NCBI GenBank assembly: GCA_028290545.1
Contig: JAQGJP010000103.1
Span: forward strand, 1-64,000
Direction of reading: 5' to 3'
Length of the DNA stretch: 64,000 nucleotides
From: Rhizobium sp.
Lineage (GTDB): Bacteria; Pseudomonadota; Alphaproteobacteria; Rhizobiales; Rhizobiaceae
The translations under genes and the position numbers were made by a program. The notes under the pieces were generated by a model. It did not search any database. It was not told the origin of the DNA and saw only the letters and a program-made list of their open reading frames with translations. Below, one piece after another: positions 33,697 through 41,613 of the stretch; position 1 is the stretch's first letter, and each line of letters begins with the position of its first letter.

Positions 33697-35415
33697 TCAA
33701 CCCCGCGCGTTCATCTGCGAGCCGCCAAGTACAGGAACCCGGTTGGCAACGAAGACGACGGCAAAGGATGCGGCAAGGAGTATAATGCCGAGAACACAGA
33801 TTGCCCCGAGATCACCGCTCTCATTGAGATCGTAGATGATCACCGAGACGAGCTTGGTATTGGCGGTCGTCAGAAGGATCGTTGCCGAGAGTTCACGGAT
33901 CGTGCCGACGAAGACGAAACACCAAGCTGCAACGACGCTGGTTCGAAGCAGTGGCGCGGTAATGTCCCACAGCGTTCTCAGCCTCGATGCCCCCATAATA
34001 CGCCCTGCTTCCTCCAATTCTGGATGAACGCCGGAGAAGGCGGAGGACATTTGCTGGTATCCCGCAGGAAGTTCGATCGTCATGAAGGCAATGAGCAGGA
34101 TCCAGATCGTCCCGTAGAGCTGAAATGTCGGATTGGCGTAGCTGAGGAAAAGCCCGACGCCAAGGACGATGCCGGGGATCGCAACGGGTGCCGTCGCAAG
34201 GACGCCAAGGAAACCGGAACCTGGGATCAAGTGGCGGATAACCAGATAGGAGACGACCAGTGCGATCGCGGTAACGGCGGTCGCCGTGAGGAAACCGAGC
34301 AAGAATGTGTTCCATAGCGCAAGCCGGGTTGCCGAGAATTCGAACAGCACGAAGCGCCAATGGCTCAAAGTCAGCGTGTTGAGATTGATCGGATCACCCA
34401 CGGTGTTGGTAAAGGCGGTTTTCAGGATGGCCAGATAGGGAAGAACGATCGTCAGGCTGAGGATGCAGCCGACGAACAGCACGGCGACCCATTTCCACCG
34501 CCCAAGCTTGGTAACGCGGGGCGTGCCACTCTTGCCGCCAAGTACCGTGTAGCCTTTGCGGCCGAGGATCGCCTTTTGCGTACGCAGAAGAATGACCGTT
34601 ATTACAAGGAGCGGCAGGGCGGATGCCGCCGCCAGCCCAAGCCGGGGCGGGAACTGAAAGAGGCTCCATATTTTTGTGGTGATGACATGAAATCCGGCCG
34701 GCAAGGCGAGGATCGCCGGTGAGCCGAACATCGTCAACGCCTGGAGTATGGCAATGAGCGTTCCGGCGAGCATGGCCGGCAATACCAGCGGAATAGTCAC
34801 CTTTCTCAAGGTCGTCATTGATTTGCCGCCAAGGATCGAAGACGCATCTTCGAGATCGGATGGAACCCGGTCCAGCGCGTTCGCCGTGAGGGTGAAAACA
34901 TAAGGAAAAGTGAAGCAGGCAATCGCGAAAACGAGGCCGGTGAAAGTGTAGATGTTGACCAGATAGGCGGATGAATCGAGGCTGAAAATGCTTCGGTAGA
35001 CGATGTTGACGATGCCGCTGTTTGGTGCTGCGAGGATTTCATAGGCGATAGCGCCGAGAAACGGAGGCGTCACGAAAGATGCAGTCACCAATATTCTAAC
35101 GATGCGCCTTCCCGGCAGGTCGGTTCTGGACACAAGCCATGCCATGGGCGTAGCGACCAGGCAGGCGAGGACGCCGACCGCGAGTGCCATGCCGACCGCC
35201 AATCCGTAAGCCCGAAGAAGCGTTGGGTCGGCAACAAGGGCAATGAAGTTTTCGAGTGTGGCGGACCCGTCAGTATCGCTGCGGAAACTGTAATAGGTCA
35301 GCCAGAACAATGGCAAGAGAACCAAAACGCTCAGGACAAGTGTCAGAAGAGCGAAAGTCGGCCATGAAAGGTCGATGCCGCGGCGCCGACCCTGAACCTG
35401 AGCGTTGCTGGTCAT
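33697..35415 (-). CDS. two-domain ABC permease (FbpB/AfuB type)
   Basis: A 572-residue membrane protein with two fused permease units of about six segments each. The coupling loops are LEDASSILGGKSMTTLRKVTIP and LEEAGRIMGASRLRTLWDITAP. This architecture is normal for Fe3+-type importers and for some phosphonate or carboxylate importers. It lies 6 bp after the binding-protein gene. With the ATPase at 36483-37544 it forms a complete importer whose ligand is not determinable here; location beside carboxylate genes argues against simple iron uptake. Confidence 0.9.
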   Translation of the reverse strand: MTSNAQVQGRRRGIDLSWPTFALLTLVLSVLVLLPLFWLTYYSFRSDTDGSATLENFIALVADPTLLRAYGLAVGMALAVGVLACLVATPMAWLVSRTDLPGRRIVRILVTASFVTPPFLGAIAYEILAAPNSGIVNIVYRSIFSLDSSAYLVNIYTFTGLVFAIACFTFPYVFTLTANALDRVPSDLEDASSILGGKSMTTLRKVTIPLVLPAMLAGTLIAILQALTMFGSPAILALPAGFHVITTKIWSLFQFPPRLGLAAASALPLLVITVILLRTQKAILGRKGYTVLGGKSGTPRVTKLGRWKWVAVLFVGCILSLTIVLPYLAILKTAFTNTVGDPINLNTLTLSHWRFVLFEFSATRLALWNTFLLGFLTATAVTAIALVVSYLVIRHLIPGSGFLGVLATAPVAIPGIVLGVGLFLSYANPTFQLYGTIWILLIAFMTIELPAGYQQMSSAFSGVHPELEEAGRIMGASRLRTLWDITAPLLRTSVVAAWCFVFVGTIRELSATILLTTANTKLVSVIIYDLNESGDLGAICVLGIILLAASFAVVFVANRVPVLGGSQMNARG

Positions 35416-35421
35416 GATGAA

Positions 35422-36468
35422 TTATGTCCCAAAATACTTTTCGTAGTTGGCTTTGATTACCTGGATCTCCGGCTCAAGTTTCGCAGGGTCCGAATGGAGC
35501 ATCTTGATCTTCGACAGAGGTGTCCGGCTTGCCTTTTCCTTGACATCCGGATGGAACGATCTCAACCCGCCGAAGTCACTGTTGAGTTGCTGTGCTTCAA
35601 GCGAAAACAGGAACGCATAGAAAAGCTTGGCGGCGTTGGGATGCGGGGCCTGGTTCAGGACTGCGGCATTGCCGACGGCAAGCGGCGTGCCTTCGTCGGG
35701 ATAGACGATCTTGATTGGCTTGCCCTCTTCGATCAGACGGAAGATATTGTATTCATTGCCGTCTACCTCAAGCGCCCGTTCGCCCTGGGCGAGCTTCTTC
35801 GGAGGCTCGGTCGAGGACTGTACCTGCATGATGTTCTGCTTGCCCAGCTTTTCGAAATACTCCCAGCCAAGCAATTGGCTCAGCACGAAGGTCGAGGTCA
35901 TTATCGTGCCGCTGTAGCCCGGATGTGCCTTGACCATCTTGTCCTTGAAACGCGGATCGAGAAGATCCTCCCAGGACTTTGGAGCCTCGTTTTCCTTCAT
36001 CAGGTCGGTGCGATAGGCAATGACCGAGAGATGGGCACGATAGGCAGCGAAATAGCCATCCGGGTCGCGCTCATCCGCCGGCCATTTATCGGCAACCTCC
36101 TGCGGCACCATAGGTGCAAGCCAGCCCTGCCGTTTGAAATATTGGAAATGCACAGCGTCCGATGTCTCGATGACGTCGGCATTGTGTATTCCGGTCGAAT
36201 ACTCCTGGCCGATGCGTTGGAAAACTCGCTCGGAGCCGGCACGCTCGACCTGGACCCCAATATCGGGATACTTGGTCTTGAACAGTTCTGCGAGTTTTTC
36301 GGCGACTGCCACGTCGGTCGCGGTATAGAATACGACCGAACCTTCCGCTTTGGCAGCGGCCTCAAGTTCGGGGGTAATCTGGTAGGGTGCTGGTGCTTGA
36401 GCCCAGGCAGCGGTTGACGCCGTGAGGCCTGAAGCCAGGAATACGGCGGATAGAACTCTCTTCCACAT
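35422..36468 (-). CDS. ABC substrate-binding protein (Fe3+-type fold)
   Basis: A 348-residue periplasmic protein with a signal peptide (RVLSAVFLASGLTASTAAWA). The mature part matches the FbpA/AfuA/PotD-like group: AKAEGSVVFYTATDVAVAEKL, ADVIETSDAVHFQYFKRQGWL, DPRFKDKMVKAHPGYSG and YPDEGTPLAVGNAAVLNQAPH. The paired Tyr residues that bind iron in FbpA are not evident in the usual context (YPDEGTP stands where YY-type motifs occur), so the ligand is more likely an organic anion. GGAGG lies 8 nt before ATG 36468. Confidence 0.85.
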   Translation of the reverse strand: MWKRVLSAVFLASGLTASTAAWAQAPAPYQITPELEAAAKAEGSVVFYTATDVAVAEKLAELFKTKYPDIGVQVERAGSERVFQRIGQEYSTGIHNADVIETSDAVHFQYFKRQGWLAPMVPQEVADKWPADERDPDGYFAAYRAHLSVIAYRTDLMKENEAPKSWEDLLDPRFKDKMVKAHPGYSGTIMTSTFVLSQLLGWEYFEKLGKQNIMQVQSSTEPPKKLAQGERALEVDGNEYNIFRLIEEGKPIKIVYPDEGTPLAVGNAAVLNQAPHPNAAKLFYAFLFSLEAQQLNSDFGGLRSFHPDVKEKASRTPLSKIKMLHSDPAKLEPEIQVIKANYEKYFGT

Positions 36469-36482
36469 GTCTACTTCCTCCC

Positions 36483-37544
36483 TTATTGTGCGAGTGCCCG
36501 GCATTTTTCTGGCGGAAAATGCAGCCAAACGGTCTGGCCAACCGGGATCGCAACGTTGACCGGCGCGACCGTTCGCACCATTTCTCCGCCAGCAATCGAA
36601 ACGAGATAATCCCGGTGCGAGCCGAGATAAATTTGACGCGTGACCGTACCAAAGGTCACATTGGTGTCTCCGATGGGTTTGTCCGATGACAGTTCGATAT
36701 CGTGGTGGCGGATCGAAACCGCTGTCTTGCCCGTGGCCGCGAAGGTGCCGCTGCCGCAGCGAAGAACGAGGCCACCGTCGCAGAGAGCGGCGTCATTGCC
36801 GCGTGTTCCGGTCAGGATATTGGTGCCGCCAATGAAGCGGGCAACGAATTCGGTGGCCGGTCTTATGTAGATATCTTCCGGCGAACCGGCTTGTTCGATT
36901 AAGCCGTCATTCATCACGACGATGATATCGGCCGTCGTCATCGCTTCCGCCTGATCGTGCGTCACATAGACTGTCGTGTAGCGAAATTCGTCATGCAGCC
37001 GGCGGATCTCGAAGCGCATCTCTTCGCGCAAATTGGCGTCGAGGTTTGAGAGCGGTTCGTCCAGCAGCAGGATTTCCGGCTTGATCACCAGCGCCCGCGC
37101 CAGCGACACACGCTGTTGCTGGCCGCCGGAGAGTTCGCCGGGATAGCGACCTTCCAATGGGAGAAGCTGAGTCGCCGCAAGGATTGTCCGCACGCTCTGG
37201 ACAATTTCTGCCTTCGGCAAGCGGCGAAGTTTCAGGCCGTAAGCGACGTTATCGAACACCGTCATGTGCGGCCAGAGTGCGTAGCTCTGGAAGATCATCG
37301 ACATGTTCCGACCCTCCGGCGGCACGGTGGATTGGGCTGAAGATATCGTCTTTCCTCCGACACGCACTTCTCCTCCGGTTGCCGGTACAAAGCCGGCCAC
37401 CAGCCTCAAAGTCGTTGTCTTGCCGCAGCCTGAAGGACCGAGGAGGCAGACAAGCTTACCCTTATCGACGGAGAGATTGACGCCTTTGACCACCTTCAGG
37501 GCGCCGAAGCTTTTAGTCAGGCCATCTAATTCTAGGAATGCCAT
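36483..37544 (-). CDS. ABC ATP-binding protein (FbpC/PotA type)
   Basis: A 353-residue ATPase with Walker A LGPSGCGKTTT, Q-loop MIFQSYALWPH, signature LSGGQQQR, Walker B EILLLDEPLSNLD and H-loop YVTHDQAEAM. A C-terminal TOBE domain follows (TKTAVSIRHHDIELSSD region). GGGAGG precedes ATG 37544. It is the first gene of the three-gene importer; its promoter region carries an operator-like ATTGTCAACAGA 80 bp upstream. Confidence 0.9.
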   Translation of the reverse strand: MAFLELDGLTKSFGALKVVKGVNLSVDKGKLVCLLGPSGCGKTTTLRLVAGFVPATGGEVRVGGKTISSAQSTVPPEGRNMSMIFQSYALWPHMTVFDNVAYGLKLRRLPKAEIVQSVRTILAATQLLPLEGRYPGELSGGQQQRVSLARALVIKPEILLLDEPLSNLDANLREEMRFEIRRLHDEFRYTTVYVTHDQAEAMTTADIIVVMNDGLIEQAGSPEDIYIRPATEFVARFIGGTNILTGTRGNDAALCDGGLVLRCGSGTFAATGKTAVSIRHHDIELSSDKPIGDTNVTFGTVTRQIYLGSHRDYLVSIAGGEMVRTVAPVNVAIPVGQTVWLHFPPEKCRALAQ

Positions 37545-37623
37545 TACACCTCCCGAGTTTCGCAAAGGCCGGATCCGGCTCCTGCAGAAATTGGCATGAT
37601 GGAAACTACGCAGCGAATTGCAG

Positions 37624-37635
37624 ATTGTCAACAGA
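37624..37635. promoter_or_regulatory. GntR-type operator variant ATTGTCAACAGA (copy 4)
   Basis: Ten of 12 positions match ATTGTCAACAAT. It lies 80 bp upstream of the ABC ATPase start, on the side facing the repC remnant. Confidence 0.5.
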
Positions 37636-37707
37636 TGACTATTCGCGGCATTTTAGTTTTTAAGTGTGGCACAGAATTCGGAGTTGGGGCCGTCCACCAC
37701 ATCACAT

Positions 37708-37881
37708 CTATCCGGCCATTTTCACCGGCACGCCATTTGCACGCATCAGCGCCGTCTGCATCGGACCCAAACCGAACTCGCCCTTCCAGGCTTGATCGGT
37801 GAGATTTCGGAGATAGCCGCCGGCCGAATTGATGTGCCCTCCCCGCTCCAGGGCAAAGGAAAACCGTTCGCCGAACGCAGT
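37708..37881 (-). pseudogene. repC: 3' remnant of a repABC-type repC gene
   Basis: The minus strand encodes 57 residues ending at TAG 37708: ERGGHINSAGGYLRNLTDQ and AWKGEFGLGPMQTALMRANG. The pattern IxSxGGYLRxLTxxAxxGxF-xxPMxxAL is the conserved C-terminus of RepC, the initiator of repABC replicons of Rhizobiales. A TGA stands in frame directly upstream, and no other part of RepC is present, so this is a fragment left by a rearrangement. Identification is from recalled family pattern. It sits between a LysR gene and an ABC operon with no related replication genes nearby. Confidence 0.65.
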
Positions 37882-37977
37882 TCAAGATTCTTGGCAGTGA
37901 ATAACGAAATGGAGACAAAGTGCCGCAGATGATCGATCGACGGCCGACGGCCCTGTCGCCCTGCCGGGAGACCGCTA

Positions 37978-38946
37978 TCATGACGCCGAGCGGCCGGACC
38001 CATTTAATGGAAGTTTGATGCGCGACGGGGACACGGCGGACATTGGAGCGTCCCAGTAACCGGGCTGACCGTAGGCCCCCTTCAAAGTTTCGATAAAGAG
38101 CCTCGCCGCCCTGAGCGGCCTGTCGCGCGGATAGACCGCTGTGATATCGAAGCTCGGCAGCGCAAAATCGTCGAGGACAGTGATAAGCTCGCCGCCCGCG
38201 ATTTCGGTGCCGACTTCCCATGTCGAGCGCCAGGCAAGACCAAATCCATCGCGCGCCCACCGGATCAGCGCGTCAGCATCATTGCAATCGACGGTCCCGT
38301 CCACCTTGACCGAAATTGGCTTCCCCGCCTCCTGAAACAGCCACTCGCGGTGCATCCCTGCCCTCAGGTTGACACCCAGGCAGTTATGCCGGGCGAGATC
38401 CTCGAGTGTTCGGGGCACGCCGTGCCTTCTGAGATAGGCCGGGGTCGCACAGACAACTCGTTTGTTGGTCAGCAGTTTCGTCGTGACGAAGCGAGGATCG
38501 ATGACATTGCCAATGCGGATGCAGATATCGTACTCAGCGCTGACCGGGTCAACGTAGTCGTTCGAAAGATTGAAGGAAAGCTGCAGGTTGGGATGCGTCT
38601 CGGCAAAGGTCCTGGCATGCGGGGCAACATGATAACGCCCGAAATGAGGGGGCGCCAGGACCGTGAAACGGCCGCCGATTTGCGAAATATCGGGAAATAT
38701 CTCAGCCTCGCCGACGTCGATTTCCGTGATCAGCTCTTCGCAATGCTTCAGGAAAAGCAATCCCTGCTCGGTCAGCGAAAGATGCCGCGTCGAGCGGTGG
38801 AGAAGCTTGACGCCCAGACGCCGCTCGAGACCGTCGATATGCCGGCCGATCATTGTCGAGGTGATTTTTTCCTTTTTGGCCGCCGAGACGAGTGAGCCCT
38901 CTTTGGCCACGGCCAGAAACGCGCGTATCTCCTTGTAACGGTTCAC
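37978..38946 (-). CDS. LysR-family regulator A
   Basis: A 322-residue LysR regulator. The HTH is FLAVAKEGSLVSAAKKEKITSTMIGRHIDGLERRLGVKLLHRSTR. The ligand domain follows from about residue 95 (RFTVLAPPHFGRYHVAPH, VVCATPAYLRRHG). The GTG start has GGGAGG 4 nt upstream and overlaps the stop of the next LysR gene. The two proteins share the same domain pattern and C-terminal motif (YGQPGYWDAP against YGRPGYWEGS), so they arose by tandem duplication. HTH position ITSTMIGR replaces the commoner S-Q-PALS pattern. Confidence 0.88.
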   Translation of the reverse strand: MNRYKEIRAFLAVAKEGSLVSAAKKEKITSTMIGRHIDGLERRLGVKLLHRSTRHLSLTEQGLLFLKHCEELITEIDVGEAEIFPDISQIGGRFTVLAPPHFGRYHVAPHARTFAETHPNLQLSFNLSNDYVDPVSAEYDICIRIGNVIDPRFVTTKLLTNKRVVCATPAYLRRHGVPRTLEDLARHNCLGVNLRAGMHREWLFQEAGKPISVKVDGTVDCNDADALIRWARDGFGLAWRSTWEVGTEIAGGELITVLDDFALPSFDITAVYPRDRPLRAARLFIETLKGAYGQPGYWDAPMSAVSPSRIKLPLNGSGRSAS

Positions 38947-39863
38947 GATCCCTCCCAGTATCCGGGGCGGCCATAGACCGAGCGCAGCCATCCGATGAAT
39001 AGCCCGATCTTCGCCGGAAGATGTTTCTGGACCGGATAGACGGCGGCAACGTCGTAGCCCGGCGGCATGTAGTCGTCGAGTATGGTGACCAGCGCTCCGG
39101 TGGCCAGTTCCGGAGCAACCTCCCATCGCGAGCGCCAGGCTATTCCAAGACCCTCGCGCAACCATTCTGTGAGGACCTCGCCGTCGTTACACGACATCGT
39201 TCCGGATACCTTCAGCGTGATCGGGCGATCTCCTGAATTGAAATGCCATCCCCGCGGCTGCCCCCCATACTCATTGAAGACGAGGCAGTTATGATGCATG
39301 AGATCGCCGGGGCTGAGCGGCATGCCATGTTTTTCGAGATAGGCCGGCGTGGTGCATAGAATAGCCTGATTCATTGCCAGACGCAGCTGGACGAGGCTCG
39401 TGTCGATGACCGGGCCCAGGCGGATGCCGACCTCGTAACCGTCGCGGATTAAATCGATCACGTGATCGCTCAGATTAAGTGATACCCGAACGTCAGGGTT
39501 CGCGCGCACGAATTCCTGGATGTGAGGTGCGACGTGCCTGCGGCCGAAAGCGGCAGGGGCGGAAACGATCAAATGGCCGGTGGCATAGTTCCGACCGTCC
39601 GAGACGAGCCGTTCGGCCGTTTCCAGGCGCTTCAGGATCTGGTGGCAGTAGGCGAGAAATTCCACGCCTTGCGGCGTCAGTACCAGCTTGCGGGTCGATC
39701 GTTGCAGCAGCCGCCCTCCCAACCGCTGCTCGAGTTGCGTTATCCGCCGCCCGATGATTGCCGGCGTCAATGCCAGCTCTCTCCCCGCCGCGGCAAAGCT
39801 CTGCTTTTCCACGACCGCGACGAAGGTTTCGATTTCCCGTAACTTGTCCAACGGCCAGTCCAT
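38943..39863 (-). CDS. LysR-family regulator B
   Basis: A 306-residue LysR regulator: HTH FVAVVEKQSFAAAGRELALTPAIIGRRITQLEQRLGGRLLQRSTR, ligand domain with HLIVSAPAAFGRRHVAPH and ILCTTPAYLEKHG. ATG 39863 gives the normal start; a frame upstream to 39905 lacks family similarity. It is divergent from the dipeptide-type ABC operon beginning at 40028, with a dyad-symmetric site between them, so it probably controls that operon. It is translationally coupled to regulator A. Confidence 0.88.
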   Translation of the reverse strand: MDWPLDKLREIETFVAVVEKQSFAAAGRELALTPAIIGRRITQLEQRLGGRLLQRSTRKLVLTPQGVEFLAYCHQILKRLETAERLVSDGRNYATGHLIVSAPAAFGRRHVAPHIQEFVRANPDVRVSLNLSDHVIDLIRDGYEVGIRLGPVIDTSLVQLRLAMNQAILCTTPAYLEKHGMPLSPGDLMHHNCLVFNEYGGQPRGWHFNSGDRPITLKVSGTMSCNDGEVLTEWLREGLGIAWRSRWEVAPELATGALVTILDDYMPPGYDVAAVYPVQKHLPAKIGLFIGWLRSVYGRPGYWEGS

Positions 39864-39923
39864 ACTTTTAGTATATAATGAACCGCAATTTTTGCTTCTT
39901 ATCAATCAAAATGTTTAGGTCTA

Positions 39924-39947
39924 GCATCCAGATCAGAATTTGGATGC
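39924..39947. promoter_or_regulatory. interrupted dyad in the LysR/ABC divergent promoter
   Basis: GCATCCA (39924-39930) is repeated in inverted form as TGGATGC (39941-39947) after a 10-bp spacer. LysR regulators bind interrupted dyads in such divergent regions, so this is a candidate site for regulator B. Confidence 0.45.
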
Positions 39948-40027
39948 AAGCAGACAGCTTCTTTCCACGTTCAAAGGCTTGCCGGCGTGGAGGCGCTCGC
40001 GCCGAAATCGCGAAAGGGAGGAATACC

Positions 40028-41539
40028 ATGAAATTTATCAACTTCTTCTGGGGACTGGCCGCGCTGAGCGCTTGCGCAAGTCCCTCATACGCACAGAACG
40101 GTTCCAGCGACATCAATATCGTCCTGTCGTCCGCGGTTGATGTCGTCGAACCCTGCCACATGAATTCGACCGGCTATATCGGTCAGGTTCTTAAGACGAA
40201 TGTGGTTGAAACCCTGACGCGGCTGGATCCGCAGAGCAGCCAGATCAAGCCCAATCTGGCCACCGGATGGAAGCAGATCGATCCGCTCACCTGGCAGATC
40301 AAGCTGCGTCAGGGGGTGAAGTTCCAGGATGGCACGGAATTCAACGCCGATGCCGTCATAGCCGCGCTCAACCGGCAGTTCAGCCCCGAGCTGCAGTGCC
40401 GTGACACCATCCGGCTGTTCGGAAAGACGACGATCCAGGCAAAAGCCATCGACAATGACACCGTCGAGATCAAGACAAGCGCGCCGATGCCGCTGATGCC
40501 GACGACACTGTCGCAGATCGGCATGACCGCACTGAGCACCAGCACCAAGGAGGCCACGAAGGCGCCGATCGGAACTGGACCTTATGTCTTCACCAGTTGG
40601 GACCCAGCGAGCAAGCTCGTCCTGACACGTTTCGACGGCTACTGGGGCGCAAAGCCTCAGGTGCATCAGGCCACTTACATGTGGCGCGAGGAACCGGCTT
40701 TGCGCGCCTCGATGGTCAAGGTCGGCGAAGCCGATATCGGTTTGCAGATCGCACCCCAAGACGTCGATCCGCAGATGGACATCGGCTATCTCAATGCCGA
40801 TACGAGCCGCATTCGCATCTTCATGGACCAGCCGCCACTGAACGATGTGCGGGTCCGCAAGGCGCTGAACATGGCGTTTGACCGCAGCGCTTTCCTCGGT
40901 ACCATCATGAGTTCGCAAGCGCTCCCCGCGAGCCAGTATATGCTGCCGACCGTCAATGGTTATGACGATAGCATCAAGCCGTGGGCATACGATCCCGAGA
41001 AGGCCAAGGCGCTGGTTGACGAAGCAAGGGCTGCGGGCGTCCCCGTAGACAAGCCGATCGACCTGTTTGGCAGCCAATTCATGCAGGCCAACCTCGATGA
41101 GATGCTGCAGACCCTTGTCCAGAGCTGGCAGGAAATCGGCCTGAACGTTCAGATCCGTATGGTCGACAAGATCCAGCACTCGGCAATGCGCCGAAAGCCG
41201 TATCCGACCGATCGTGGTCCGACTATGGTTCACGAACTGCATGACAATATCGCCGGCGACGCGGTCTTCACCATGATGGTCTATTACACTTCGGCGGGTG
41301 CATTATCCAACGTCTCCGACCCCAAGCTCGACGCCGTTCTCAACGAGGCCAGCGTATCGAGCGGTGACAAGCGCCGTTCGCTGTTTCAGCAGGCGAACCG
41401 CACAATACAGCAGGAGATCGTTCCCGATGTCATGCTGTTCCATATGGTCAGTTACATGCGGCTCAGCCCCCGCATCAGCTTCAAACCGGACTTCACAACC
41501 GGTGGCCAGCTGGAACTTGCTGCAATCACTTTCAAATGA
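40028..41539 (+). CDS. ABC substrate-binding protein, family 5 (peptide/nickel type)
   Basis: A 503-residue periplasmic protein with a signal peptide ending ASPSYA. Family 5 landmarks are VVETLTRLDPQSSQIKPNLATGW, WQIKLRQGVKFQDGTEFNADAV, KAPIGTGPYVF, LTRFDGYWG, DVRVRKALNMAFDR and YDPEKAKALVDEA. Family members bind di- and oligopeptides, opines, oligosaccharides or metal chelates. GGGAGG lies 6-7 nt upstream of ATG 40028. It is the first gene of a five-gene plus-strand operon. Confidence 0.9.
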   Translation: MKFINFFWGLAALSACASPSYAQNGSSDINIVLSSAVDVVEPCHMNSTGYIGQVLKTNVVETLTRLDPQSSQIKPNLATGWKQIDPLTWQIKLRQGVKFQDGTEFNADAVIAALNRQFSPELQCRDTIRLFGKTTIQAKAIDNDTVEIKTSAPMPLMPTTLSQIGMTALSTSTKEATKAPIGTGPYVFTSWDPASKLVLTRFDGYWGAKPQVHQATYMWREEPALRASMVKVGEADIGLQIAPQDVDPQMDIGYLNADTSRIRIFMDQPPLNDVRVRKALNMAFDRSAFLGTIMSSQALPASQYMLPTVNGYDDSIKPWAYDPEKAKALVDEARAAGVPVDKPIDLFGSQFMQANLDEMLQTLVQSWQEIGLNVQIRMVDKIQHSAMRRKPYPTDRGPTMVHELHDNIAGDAVFTMMVYYTSAGALSNVSDPKLDAVLNEASVSSGDKRRSLFQQANRTIQQEIVPDVMLFHMVSYMRLSPRISFKPDFTTGGQLELAAITFK

Positions 41540-41551
41540 ACTTCAAGAAGA

Positions 41552-41569
41552 GAGGCGGCCTGCCGCCTC
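41552..41569 (+). promoter_or_regulatory. intercistronic stem-loop after the binding-protein gene
   Basis: GAGGCGG (41552-41558) and CCGCCTC (41563-41569) form a 7-bp G/C stem with a 4-nt loop, 12 bp after the stop. This is the usual position of a stabilising or attenuating hairpin that keeps binding-protein mRNA in excess. Confidence 0.6.
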
Positions 41570-41613
41570 CTTTCCCATCCATTGTAATGTTCCGCCAGAA
41601 CGGAGGAAGACGC

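Noticed and set aside
33697..37544. A genuine ferric-iron importer
   Set aside because: The permease and ATPase belong to that class, but no iron regulator site was noticed, the binding protein lacks an evident Tyr pair, and the operon lies beside GntR-controlled carboxylate genes with a matching operator.
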